Shown: piece by piece, positions 16,216 through 24,775 of the stretch | Layout: every line of letters begins with the position of its first letter | Numbering within the stretch: position 1 is the first letter of the stretch | Assembly: GCA_006226375.1 (NCBI GenBank) | Contig: SBHC01000064.1 | Location: 1 to 64,000, forward strand | Source of the DNA: Deltaproteobacteria bacterium | Lineage (GTDB): Bacteria > Myxococcota_C > UBA6777 | DNA: 64,000 bases | Direction of reading: 5' to 3' | Position numbers and translations under genes: made by a program | Notes under the pieces: generated by a model | Told to the model about the DNA's origin: nothing | The model's input: the letters and a program-made list of their open reading frames with translations, nothing else | The model's database searches: none

Positions 16216-17841
16216 GTGTCTGATTCTCCTCCGTCCCCATATCTGCTGACGCGGTGGTTCTATCTCCGTTTGCTCGCGGTGGTCTTTCTCTGCGCGTTTG
16301 TCTCGCTGTGGGTTCAAGTGGACGGACTGATCGGCAGCCAAGGAATCCTTCCTTGGAATGAGTTTTATTCGTCAGCCCAGTCGTACGCACAGCGCAAGTA
16401 CGGCTCGACCAGTGAAGCCTATTGGATCTGGCCCAGCCTCCTTTGGCTAAGCCCCAGCGACTCCTTGCTTCACACGCTGTGTCTTTTGGGAACTCTCGCC
16501 TCTGTTGGGCTGTTGGTAGGATTTGCTCCGGCCTGGATGCTCGTTGTCATGTGGATGACATACCTGTCTTTGTTCTCAGCCGGTCGCGTGTTTCTTGGCT
16601 ACCAATGGGACCTCCTTTTGCTGGAAACAGGGTTCCTCTCCATCTTCCTTGCCTCGTGGAGGCTGTGGCCCCGCATACGATTCGCAGTGCCTCCTCACGC
16701 GCTGATGATTTGGCTGCTGCGCTGGCTGTTGTTCCGTCTCATGTTCTTTGCTGGCTTTGTCAAAATGATGAGCGGTGACACCTCCTGGCAAGATCTCTCT
16801 GCGCTTAACTTCCACTATTGGACCCAGCCTCTCCCCTCGTGGATAAGCTGGTACGCTCACCAGCTCCCGGCATGGATGCAAGAGTCAAGTGTGGGGATCA
16901 TGCTCTTCATCGAGTTGTTTGTCCCTTTCTTTATTTTTCTGGGACGTTCCTGGCGATTGTTGGCCTTTTTCTTGTTGGTAGGGCTGCAGCTTCTCATTGC
17001 TCTGACCGGAAACTACGGCTTCTTCAACTTGCTGACGATTGCGCTGTGCTTCACCCTACTCGATGACGAACACATTCGCTTGTTCCTTCCCCAACGATGG
17101 CAAGGAAGGTTCCCCCACAAAGTGCATGACCACCTGGAGCCCAACTCCACACAGCGCAAGGTTCGTTGGGTTCTCTTTGGAACAATCACAGCTGTGGTCC
17201 TTCTTGGAACCCTTCACAAAGAAGCCTTGCGAGCGCTCCCCTACCAACATCAAAAACTTCAAGTCCCCAAGGATAGCTATTGGAAAGCTCCTTGGGGGAA
17301 CACAAAGTACGCGCTCTCGTGGTTTGGGAAAACAGCAGCCTTCCAAGCCATCAACCCCTACCAAACGCTGTCCAAAGACAACAACGTGGGGCGGTGGTTT
17401 CAGAAACAATACAAGCGGCTCAACAACCTGCGGTGGTTCAATCGCTACGGCTTGTTTGCAGTCATGACCAAGCACCGCGATGAATACACCATTGAAGGAA
17501 GCTTGGATGGAAAGACCTGGAAGACTTACCGTTTCCGGTGGAAACCAGGAGACGTCCAACGTCCTCCTCCTATCGCAGGACCCCACATGCCCCGCCTGGA
17601 TTGGCAGCTATGGTTCGCGGCTCTTCGCTCCAAGCCCCCTTGGTGGATGCTGCGCTTCCTTGACAGCTTGCTTCAGAACAAAAAGCCGGTGCTTCGACTG
17701 TTGGCTCACAACCCCTTTCCCAAGACCCCTCCGCGCTGGGTCCGCGCGGTACGGTACCGCTACACCTTCGCACCTTGGGGCTCATCCAAGGCCTGGTGGA
17801 AACGAGAAAAACGCGGAATCGCAGCGGTACGAGGACACTAA
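16216..17841 (+). CDS. Lipase maturation factor family membrane protein
   Basis: About eight hydrophobic spans occupy residues about 10-310, followed by a soluble C-terminal domain. The tail motifs PHMPRLDWQLWFAAL, LLAHNPF and PPRWVRAVRYRYTF are hallmarks of the lipase maturation factor (LMF1-like) family, whose vertebrate members help fold lipases in the ER. Bacterial homologues lie in the inner membrane and their clients are unknown. I prefer the GTG at 16216 because AAAGGTG lies 7 bp upstream; a TTG at 16192 would add eight residues. No lipase gene lies beside it, although an alpha/beta hydrolase and other exported enzymes occur in the window. Confidence 0.85.
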   Translation: MSDSPPSPYLLTRWFYLRLLAVVFLCAFVSLWVQVDGLIGSQGILPWNEFYSSAQSYAQRKYGSTSEAYWIWPSLLWLSPSDSLLHTLCLLGTLASVGLLVGFAPAWMLVVMWMTYLSLFSAGRVFLGYQWDLLLLETGFLSIFLASWRLWPRIRFAVPPHALMIWLLRWLLFRLMFFAGFVKMMSGDTSWQDLSALNFHYWTQPLPSWISWYAHQLPAWMQESSVGIMLFIELFVPFFIFLGRSWRLLAFFLLVGLQLLIALTGNYGFFNLLTIALCFTLLDDEHIRLFLPQRWQGRFPHKVHDHLEPNSTQRKVRWVLFGTITAVVLLGTLHKEALRALPYQHQKLQVPKDSYWKAPWGNTKYALSWFGKTAAFQAINPYQTLSKDNNVGRWFQKQYKRLNNLRWFNRYGLFAVMTKHRDEYTIEGSLDGKTWKTYRFRWKPGDVQRPPPIAGPHMPRLDWQLWFAALRSKPPWWMLRFLDSLLQNKKPVLRLLAHNPFPKTPPRWVRAVRYRYTFAPWGSSKAWWKREKRGIAAVRGH

Positions 17842-17914
17842 AACGTTCCTTTTCTGGATCGTTGATCACATCATTCCACAACAGGATGCAGCGCTGGAGT
17901 GCAGGCATTCAAAA

Positions 17915-17930
17915 TGTGACACAAATCACA
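17915..17930. promoter_or_regulatory. CRP-type site 1
   Basis: TGTGA-CACAAA-TCACA is an exact match to the CRP consensus half-sites with the standard 6-bp spacer. It is also flanked by A-rich sequence as in strong CRP sites. Confidence 0.6.
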
Positions 17931-17946
17931 AAAAGTACCTCTTGTT

Positions 17947-17962
17947 TGTGACCAATGTCACA
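17947..17962. promoter_or_regulatory. CRP-type site 2
   Basis: TGTGA-CCAATG-TCACA is a second exact consensus palindrome. Its centre is 32 bp, about three helical turns, from that of site 1, so two dimers would bind on the same DNA face. Confidence 0.6.
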
Positions 17963-18216
17963 TTGCGACTTTGCCCGATCTCACATCCCCGAATGATTCA
18001 AAAAAACTTTCTACATCAGCAACTAAGAGCAACCCCGCAACAACCATAACCTTTTAAGAATTCGCCCTAAAAAGTGAACATACTTCATAGAAATAGTTGT
18101 GAATTTTGAAGAATATGATTTCGTCTAAGGGAGCGCATACAAAAAAACGAGTTGTTCTGTCTGATGCACAGAACATTGGATCCCATCACTTTACCCCTTT
18201 GTGGAGGAAAGAAACG

Positions 18217-18888
18217 ATGAAACTTTGGACCGCGATTTCTGCATTCGCCCTGTCTGTTGTATTTGCTGCGCCCCAGGCTGCAGATGCTTCTTACTGCCCC
18301 CGTTCCAGCAACGGAAGCCGAGCAACGACCAACTCCAAGTGTCGATGCCGAACGGGCAACCGATCTGCAACCTTGACCTTCAAGTACAAGCGCAAGCGTA
18401 GCCTCTCTTCCAGCAAAGTGAAGCGTTGGGCAGTGGCTCGCGCCAAGTCCTCCGCTCTGAAGAACTGCAAGAAGTATGGCTCCTGGGCCAAGTTGACCTA
18501 CGCTCACGTTTCCCGTTGGCGTAACAAGAACACCCTCGGCTTCAACAGCGGTTATGTTGTGCTCAAGTATCGTTGCACCTGGCGTCAGGTGAAGCGCTCC
18601 CTCGTGAAGAAGCTTCGCCCCTACCTCAGCAAGCGCGTATACTCCAGCAACGGCACCACTACCTACAAGAAGAAAGGTATCCGCCTGAGCAAAGTAAGCG
18701 CTTGTGGCCGTGCAGACAGCGCTGCAAAGAGCTGGATCGCGAAGAAGCACCGCGCGAAGGTGACCTGGTACAAGCGACGTGGTTACAGCTACAAGAAGAC
18801 TCCCTTCTACCTCCGCTGCACCGTCAAGTGGTCCGCGAAGTACCGCAAGTGGCACCAAGGCGCTCGTCGCTTCTACTACTGCTGGTAA
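18217..18888 (+). CDS. Exported basic Cys-containing protein of unknown function
   Basis: A clear signal peptide (1-24, ending AADA) precedes a mature protein of about 199 residues rich in Lys, Arg, Ser, Tyr and Trp, with about eight Cys. Two halves have similar order: a Cys, a Lys/Arg-rich stretch (WAVARAKSSALKNC; SWIAKKHRAKVTW), then an aromatic YxLRC or YRC segment. The start has GGAGG 9 bp upstream. Two perfect CRP-type sites lie about 260-300 bp upstream, suggesting tight control. I do not recognise the family. It resembles the protein at 10372-11028 in being exported, basic and Cys-containing, but I see no clear alignment. Confidence 0.75.
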   Translation: MKLWTAISAFALSVVFAAPQAADASYCPRSSNGSRATTNSKCRCRTGNRSATLTFKYKRKRSLSSSKVKRWAVARAKSSALKNCKKYGSWAKLTYAHVSRWRNKNTLGFNSGYVVLKYRCTWRQVKRSLVKKLRPYLSKRVYSSNGTTTYKKKGIRLSKVSACGRADSAAKSWIAKKHRAKVTWYKRRGYSYKKTPFYLRCTVKWSAKYRKWHQGARRFYYCW

Positions 18889-18969
18889 TTTCCACCTCCC
18901 CTTCCCAACCCTCCCCCTCAACACCCAGTTTCCTTCTAGCCTATCCGGCAAACACTCCCCAACCTGTTC

Positions 18970-19974
18970 TTAATGGAGTTTGGCATGAATCGCATCTGCG
19001 GCAGCCAAACCTGACAAAGCAGCACCTTCAACCCTTGGTCCACCGTACACATCTCCAGCCAACACAACCGGACCGGGTTCATCCAAGGTGACACAGGGCT
19101 CTGTGTGGTGGTTGAGCGGCAAGCTATACCGCCATCGATGATACTGAGAAGTCACAACCGTGGAACCCAACCAGGGTGCTGCTGCATCCAAGAGTGCCTG
19201 TTGGGTAGCTTCCTTGTCATCTTCAAGGTGTGCTTCACTGAAGGAAGGACTCGCGTGAATCGTCACGGTGGGGTGGGGAGAGATTCCTTTTTGATGGTTG
19301 TCACAGATCCAGGAGATGGGTCCTTCTTTCAACAGCAGCCCTCCTGGCTCTGGCACCGCCGAAGGCCCAGACAACACAGCCAACACAGCAAGACACGGTG
19401 CATAGGTCAACGCTTCCAGCGCACTTCGTGTGTCCTCAGGCACAGGGATGTTGTTGTCTTCCAACAACGTTAAGGTTTGGGGCAATGGAGGCGTGAGCAC
19501 TACCGAGCGACTCTGCCAGGAGCGGCCGTCTTCGGAAAAGAGAGTCCAGGCGTTGTCGCTCCATGAAAGCCGGTGAATCCGGGTTTTGACGTCCACATCC
19601 AGCTCTTGTGCGAGAAAGCCAGGAAGCGAGTTCATCCCCTGGCTTCCAACATAACGAGGGTGACCTTCGGATGACTTTGCTTCCTCAGGCTCACATGGAA
19701 CGTGATGGGTCCATACGTTGACAGCTCCAGCAGCCAAAGCCTCGTCGACAAGAGCCTGGAACTCTGGAGTCCGAACGGTGAAATACTGCGCTCCGTGATC
19801 CAGCCAGACTTCAGGGGGCCAGGGAGTTTCCAGATCGATGCGTCGTGTGGACATCCGTCCTCCCACGCCACGTCCTTTATCGACCACCAGCACCTTCCGA
19901 CCACGCTGCTGCAACGTTCGCGCCGCGGTAAGCCCGGACAAGCCAGCACCCACCACAATACAGTCCCATATCAT
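18970..19974 (-). CDS. Renalase-like FAD-dependent oxidoreductase
   Basis: The 334-residue protein begins with the FAD-binding GxGxxG motif (VVGAGLSGLTAA, about 7-18), followed by a GVGGRMSTRR segment typical of the amine-oxidase/renalase group. It ends with the flavin-contact motif LAGDVYGG and a final helix (AALSGLAAADAI). The start at 19974 gives the canonical N-terminus; an upstream in-frame reading adds 28 residues without homology. It lies about 90 bp downstream of a cytochrome c gene on the same strand, so the two probably form an operon in which the flavoprotein may pass electrons to the cytochrome. The substrate is unknown. Confidence 0.85.
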   Translation of the reverse strand: MIWDCIVVGAGLSGLTAARTLQQRGRKVLVVDKGRGVGGRMSTRRIDLETPWPPEVWLDHGAQYFTVRTPEFQALVDEALAAGAVNVWTHHVPCEPEEAKSSEGHPRYVGSQGMNSLPGFLAQELDVDVKTRIHRLSWSDNAWTLFSEDGRSWQSRSVVLTPPLPQTLTLLEDNNIPVPEDTRSALEALTYAPCLAVLAVLSGPSAVPEPGGLLLKEGPISWICDNHQKGISPHPTVTIHASPSFSEAHLEDDKEATQQALLDAAAPWLGSTVVTSQYHRWRYSLPLNHHTEPCVTLDEPGPVVLAGDVYGGPRVEGAALSGLAAADAIHAKLH

Positions 19975-20064
19975 TTGATGTGCTCTCCACTGTCTACAAG
20001 AGTCGTACCCACTTGTAGATGGAACACCCCCTCCCGCAAAAGATTCCCTCTCCGCCACAACAGG

Positions 20065-20592
20065 CTAGGATGGAGTGGCTCCACGAGCGAAAAGAACGGA
20101 GCGACCGAAAAGGACCAAACCAAGCAAAAGCAGGCAAACAAACAGAACGACCCACAGCCAGGTGGATGAGTTCTTTGATGAAGGGATGACTGTACCATCA
20201 CCCAACGACAGAAGCGCCGCAACCATCGCGCCCACGTTCTGTTTTGCTCCACGGTATGGGGGCATTGAGACATGACGGAACCCCTTCACCTGTTCTCGCC
20301 CAGGTTCCAAGATCGCACGGCGTAGATAGGCAGCATCAGCGGGTACGTTACGCCAAGCGCCTTGGGTCCAGACGGTTCGCTGCTTTCCGGCGAGACGATA
20401 CAGCGTAGGACCGGCCATCGGTGTACCGTTGAGGGAGTGACAGGAAAGACACCCTTCACTGTGAAGTAGCTGCAACCCCCTTGCGACCGGTTTGAGCTTC
20501 GGAGCGTTTGGGGAAGATGGTGCTGCCCAAGCCTCACCCAACAACAAGCAGCCAGCCAAAACCCCAAGAACCCAGCGGATACACCATTTCAT
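20065..20592 (-). CDS. Membrane-anchored c-type cytochrome
   Basis: A signal peptide (1-23, ending AWA) is followed by one haem-binding motif CLSCH (about 48-52), a likely axial Met in VSMPPYRG (about 109) and a C-terminal membrane span (about 143-163) with basic residues after it. It is a mono-haem class I domain tethered to the inner membrane and facing the periplasm. GAGGA lies 7 bp before the ATG. It is first in a probable two-gene unit with the flavoprotein. Confidence 0.9.
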   Translation of the reverse strand: MKWCIRWVLGVLAGCLLLGEAWAAPSSPNAPKLKPVARGLQLLHSEGCLSCHSLNGTPMAGPTLYRLAGKQRTVWTQGAWRNVPADAAYLRRAILEPGREQVKGFRHVSMPPYRGAKQNVGAMVAALLSLGDGTVIPSSKNSSTWLWVVLFVCLLLLGLVLFGRSVLFARGATPS

Positions 20593-20797
20593 TTGTTTGT
20601 CCTCACAACGTCTTTACCCAAGTACGATTCACTATCGTAGCCATTTCTAGCAAAGAGACGAGTAGCCGAGAGAAGAAACGCCGTAGAAACAAAGGATCAG
20701 GCTTGCCAATCCAACAGCGTTGGGGTATGGGTATGTCACACAATAGAAGCCAGGGAGTCGGAGTGGAATCAACGCCTCCCGCATTAGGGAGACAACG

Positions 20798-22972
20798 ATG
20801 CCAGAAATCCCCGGTCTCCACGGGCCGATACCATACGAACGTGATCAATGGGGTTATCCCTCCTTGGAAGTCCAGGACCTTGTCGAAGGAGCGTATGCTC
20901 GCGGCTACATGCACGCCAAAGACAGGCTGGTCCAGGTACAGCTGCAGTTAATGATGGCCCAAGGACGCTTGATGGAAGTGGCGGGCGATACGCCGCTCAC
21001 CCGAATGCTGGATCGAGCGATCCGGACGCTCAACTTCACAGGAGATCTGACCCAACAAGTCGCCAAGCTCGACAAGAACGGTCGCAAGCTTCTCCAGGCC
21101 TATTGTGAAGGCTTTAACGCCTGCCTCAAACGACGCAGAAAGCCTCTGATTCTCAAGGCCCTTGGCATCCCTGTAACCCAACACTCGCTGGCTCGGGTGA
21201 TCCTTCTGTATCGCTTCACCTCGTACTTTGGGCTGACCTCGATGCACCAGCTTGCAGAGGGAGTCATTGCAGGCTTGGTCGCAGACAAGTCCGACAGGAA
21301 GCTCTTTGATATCCTGCTCGGGGACAAAGCCAACGGGCTCGATCTTGCATCGCTTCAAACCATGATCATGCCCCGACCTGAACACTTCCTGCTGCCTCCG
21401 ATGGCAGGCGGCTCCAACGCATTTGCCGTTGCCCCCAAGAAGACAGCTTCGGGCAGCCCCATGTTGCTGAGCGAGTTTCACCTGGAAGTCGGTCGAATCC
21501 CGCCGGCGATGTACGCCATCACCACAACGTTTCGGGACGGTGGCTACTACCAAGGCATCGGCATCGCAGGTCTGGCCTGGCTCAGCGCAGGTCGAACTGA
21601 GAACCTCGCCTGGACCTATACCTTCGGACACGCCGACAACATCGACATCCTTGTGGAGCGCTGCAAAGACGAACAATACCTCGCTGATGGTGAGTGGAAG
21701 CCGCTCCGTCGTCGGGTGGAAAGCGTCAAGATTCGTGGCAAGAGCAAGCCGGAAAAGTGGGTATTCTACGACAACGCCTACGGCTCGGTGATGGGTGATG
21801 CTGCACACGCGGGCGACTATCCCTGCGTTCGTTGGAACGGTCTTCGTGACTGCACCGCCACCGATATCAACGCAGCACGCCGCTCAATGGAAGCCAAAGA
21901 TGTCGCGACATTCTTGGAAACCCACCGCGATATCCGGATGCTTTCGCTGTCTGCGGTTGTGGTAGACACCCAAAACAACATCGGCTACACCCAAACCGGT
22001 CAGGTAGACCAACGCCCCGAAGGCTGGACAGGAGCCTACCCACGCAAAGGCTGGGATCTCGCCGACCGCCAACCGGAGCAACTACCGGAGTCCACGCGAC
22101 TCACCTACATGAACCCGGAAGAAGGTTACATCGCCTCTGCCAACGAAGCGCGCGAGCGGCCTCCTGGAGCGGAATGGATCACGCTCCCTGAAGTCGACTA
22201 CCGCTATCGTCGAATTTGCGAACTGTTGGAAGACTCTGAGAATGTCGGAATCAACCGCATCATCGAAGTTTGCTACGACGAGGTGGACCTCTGCGCACGT
22301 GACCTCATGCCGATTTGGGCTCCCCACCTCCCCAGTCACCCCAGACTCCGCGACATGCAGGCCTGGGCGACACAACAAGAGCAGTACGAAAAGTCTGTTC
22401 ATCGCGAGTATATGGGGTTGTTCCACGCCTATCACAACGAAGTGGCGAAGCTGCTGCTGGAACCTTACATGGGCGCGGACAAAGCTCACCGTTTCCTTGA
22501 AGAGATGGGGTTGATGCTTTACTTCCAGAACAGCATGGACAGCGTTCTGCGCCTTGAACACCCCGACCTGTTGGACGAGAAAGGCCTACAGAGCCTTCTG
22601 GAGAGAGCCTGGCCTCTCGCGGTGCAGCGATTCGAGGAAGGAGACTGGCACATCCCCCTGAACGAGTCGTTCCTCCACATGTTGTTCCAGGATGCCTTCC
22701 CATCGTTTCTTGGATTTAGCACCAAGCCGATGGAGATACCGGGCGGACCGACTGTTCCGTTCCAAAGTCGTATTCTTCATTTGCAGAATGAAAAGCTCCA
22801 TATCGGCCCCCTGTTCCACATGATCTTCGACATGAGCCAGCCTGGCGGTTGGTACAACTTTGCCGGAGGTGCCTCCGAAGACCGACTCGGTCCCGGCTAT
22901 GCCAAAGGACTCGACGCTTGGCGCGAAGGCCGCTTCTCCCTCCTGGGACCGTCCTCCCTCTACCAAGGCTAA
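20798..22972 (+). CDS. Penicillin acylase (amidase) family protein
   Basis: A 724-residue Ntn-hydrolase precursor. The family N-terminal motif ARGYMHAKDRLVQ (about 35-47) is followed by the autocatalytic cleavage and nucleophile site AGGSNAFAV (Ser about 205). Downstream come family motifs in the beta chain (NLAWTYTFGHADN, GYTQTGQVDQR). Cleavage would give an alpha chain of about 204 residues and a beta chain of about 520. Unusually, no signal peptide precedes the alpha chain, whereas most family members are periplasmic. AGGGAG lies 6 bp before the ATG. It is divergent from the cytochrome gene. Possible substrates are N-acyl amides such as homoserine lactones or lipopeptides; beta-lactams are not implied. 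Confidence 0.88.
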   Translation: MPEIPGLHGPIPYERDQWGYPSLEVQDLVEGAYARGYMHAKDRLVQVQLQLMMAQGRLMEVAGDTPLTRMLDRAIRTLNFTGDLTQQVAKLDKNGRKLLQAYCEGFNACLKRRRKPLILKALGIPVTQHSLARVILLYRFTSYFGLTSMHQLAEGVIAGLVADKSDRKLFDILLGDKANGLDLASLQTMIMPRPEHFLLPPMAGGSNAFAVAPKKTASGSPMLLSEFHLEVGRIPPAMYAITTTFRDGGYYQGIGIAGLAWLSAGRTENLAWTYTFGHADNIDILVERCKDEQYLADGEWKPLRRRVESVKIRGKSKPEKWVFYDNAYGSVMGDAAHAGDYPCVRWNGLRDCTATDINAARRSMEAKDVATFLETHRDIRMLSLSAVVVDTQNNIGYTQTGQVDQRPEGWTGAYPRKGWDLADRQPEQLPESTRLTYMNPEEGYIASANEARERPPGAEWITLPEVDYRYRRICELLEDSENVGINRIIEVCYDEVDLCARDLMPIWAPHLPSHPRLRDMQAWATQQEQYEKSVHREYMGLFHAYHNEVAKLLLEPYMGADKAHRFLEEMGLMLYFQNSMDSVLRLEHPDLLDEKGLQSLLERAWPLAVQRFEEGDWHIPLNESFLHMLFQDAFPSFLGFSTKPMEIPGGPTVPFQSRILHLQNEKLHIGPLFHMIFDMSQPGGWYNFAGGASEDRLGPGYAKGLDAWREGRFSLLGPSSLYQG

Positions 22973-22986
22973 AAGCCTGTCCTGCA

Positions 22987-23193
22987 TTACTGTCGTAGGG
23001 CAAAGTGGAAGTTATCTCTGAGAGCTTCCATATCTTTGCGCTCCCCCCACAGCATGGACGAGAACTGTTCAAACCATTGCGTGAATCGAGCGTTGGTTTG
23101 CAGCTCCTGTTGAAGTTTCTCCATCAATTTAGGGATGGTGGACGCCAAAGTCTCTTCTCTTCTCTCGACCTCTTTGGGGAGAATGTTATGCAA
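22987..23193 (-). CDS. Small hypothetical protein coupled to a methyltransferase
   Basis: 68 residues, mostly helical and charged, with KLMEKLQQELQTN and WFEQFSSMLWGERKDMEAL. The TTG start overlaps the last codons of the methyltransferase gene by 8 bp and has AAGG about 6 bp upstream, the usual pattern of translational coupling. No family is recognised. The main doubt is the TTG start and the short length. Confidence 0.5.
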   Translation of the reverse strand: MHNILPKEVERREETLASTIPKLMEKLQQELQTNARFTQWFEQFSSMLWGERKDMEALRDNFHFALRQ

Positions 23194-24157
23194 AATCGAC
23201 CTTGGCCAATCCGCGCTTGGAGCCTGTAAGAAACAGGTAGTATTTGCCCGTCATGCGGACCCGAAACCCTTTTTTGTTCATGTATCTTCGGTAGAACATC
23301 AGGTCTTTGAGCATGAGAGAAAGTTCCATAGTTTCGTAGTTGCGAGCACGTGCGCCATACTGCAGCTCACCGCCCACATACCGACAGTTGGGAAACCCAA
23401 GAACAACAGCACCGTTGGGATGCAGACGTTCTCGTGTCAGGGAGCGAAACAAATCGTACGCTTGCACACCTGGGCTATGCAACGTGCCGACCGACACAAT
23501 CAAATGAAAAGGCTCAGCCTCCCAAGTCAGCAAGTCGTTGAGATCCATCTTCAAAAACTCAACGTGGGAGCGATCGAATCGCGTCCGAGCGTAGTCAACA
23601 GCGCTGCCGCAATGATCCACTCCCACGCAAGAGAGCGTCGCGAAACGTTCAGGACCAAGCACCTCTCGAAGGAGATGGAGTTCATCCCCTTTGTGAGAGC
23701 CCAGAAAAAGCACCCTCTCTCCTGCTTGCAAGTCCAACGAGAGATAACACTCACGTAAGCTCGCGAGAAAGTGCGGCTCCTCTAACTTGTTGAGTCGGAA
23801 AAAGGGCGTTCCAACGCCATACTTTTCAGTGATGTCTTCCACTTCTTGTGTGTGCCAGGAGTCTTCCTTTTCGTAAGGCTCCCATCGTAGCCGAACAAAG
23901 CTTTCATCCACCACCTCGGGGGTCTTGAAACGGCAGTGCAACAACTCACCAAATTCAACCCAGGCCCGAAAGGATCGAACGATGCATTCCACACCGTCGC
24001 GGGTTACGGTCTCTCCCGAGAAGTACACATCACGGATGTCAGGGTTGGGCACCTCAAAACAAAAGTCGTGTTGCTCCAGAAGAGCCTGCTCTCGCAAAGG
24101 ATGAACACGCTCAAGAATGGTGAACAAAGATTCGTTGGTGAAACGTAAAACAGCCAT
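23186..24157 (-). CDS. Class I SAM-dependent methyltransferase
   Basis: An N-terminal domain of about 140 residues (start AVLRFTNESLFTILERV) precedes a Rossmann methyltransferase. Its motif I is VLFLGSHKGDELHLL (about 148-162), the acidic loop is CVGVDHCGSAVDYA, and the later motifs are VEFLKMDLNDLL and FHLIVSVGTLHS. The canonical GxGxG is altered to GSHKG. The ATG at 24157 is preferred to a TTG 51 bp upstream, though neither has a strong ribosome site. The substrate is unknown; the distinct N-terminal domain probably selects it. Confidence 0.72.
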   Translation of the reverse strand: MAVLRFTNESLFTILERVHPLREQALLEQHDFCFEVPNPDIRDVYFSGETVTRDGVECIVRSFRAWVEFGELLHCRFKTPEVVDESFVRLRWEPYEKEDSWHTQEVEDITEKYGVGTPFFRLNKLEEPHFLASLRECYLSLDLQAGERVLFLGSHKGDELHLLREVLGPERFATLSCVGVDHCGSAVDYARTRFDRSHVEFLKMDLNDLLTWEAEPFHLIVSVGTLHSPGVQAYDLFRSLTRERLHPNGAVVLGFPNCRYVGGELQYGARARNYETMELSLMLKDLMFYRRYMNKKGFRVRMTGKYYLFLTGSKRGLAKVDFA

Positions 24158-24256
24158 CGCATCGCCGAAAAAAGAGGAAATAGAAAGGAAAGCATGTGCT
24201 TGCTCCAACAGAAACGGACCCTACCTTAAACAAGGCTGTAGCTCAAGCAATGGACG

Positions 24257-24538
24257 CTACCATCGAGGGTTCGGTCGTTTGAGAGACACCGTTTTTTCTT
24301 GGTTCAAGCGACCTGCGTGTTTGGTCTTTCGTCCGCTCACACGTTTGCGCCACATTCGAAAGCTTGAAGCCTTCATGCACCGACGCATCAAAGCGATGAC
24401 GTCTTTCTCCCTAAGCCCATATAACAATTCAATCGCGTCAAAGGGCACTTCGTCGGCCCAAGCCAACTCAATGATATGGCTAACTTCTGCAGGCTCCAGA
24501 TCGGGATACGCAAACAGATTGTGTTGTTCTTTCGGCAT
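24257..24538 (-). CDS. DUF2805 (TIGR03643) family protein
   Basis: The 93-residue protein carries the strongly conserved core of the DUF2805 family: IIELAWADEVPFDAIELLYG, then KDVIALMRR and SSFRMWRKRVSGRKTKH. The family is small, probably helix-turn-helix-like and of unknown role. The ATG at 24538 has GGAGGAG 5-8 bp upstream. It lies between the methyltransferase and the LOG-family gene. Confidence 0.88.
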   Translation of the reverse strand: MPKEQHNLFAYPDLEPAEVSHIIELAWADEVPFDAIELLYGLREKDVIALMRRCMKASSFRMWRKRVSGRKTKHAGRLNQEKTVSLKRPNPRW

Positions 24539-24775
24539 CCTGACTCCTCCTGGTCGAATGGATGACAACCCTCCAAAAAACGAACGGCAGAAGAAGGCAA
24601 GCTATTCCAGAGAAAAAGAGTTCACAACGACCAGCGGGAACGATACGCCACAACTTAATGTTAGAAGAATCAAACGTTGGATTTCGATGTCAACTTCTGA
24701 AAAACAAGCAAGACCCGAAGCGACTGTTACGTTTTCCAAACAAACCCAAAAGACTTTAAACCAAAGGATCCTTTG

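Larger units (their letters stand above)
17842..18216. other. Regulatory intergenic region before the exported basic protein
   Basis: It holds two perfect CRP-type palindromes (17915-17930 and 17947-17962) and, nearer the gene, a perfect 7-bp inverted repeat GTTCTGT-N7-ACAGAAC (18154-18174). A weak -10-like AATGAT lies at 17992-17997. If that promoter is used, the mRNA leader is about 215 nt and contains the GTTCTGT repeat. Confidence 0.55.

Noticed and set aside
15956-16249. Small open frame overlapping the start of the LMF gene
   Set aside because: No proper ribosome-site spacing and no family resemblance. It overlaps a well-supported membrane protein start.
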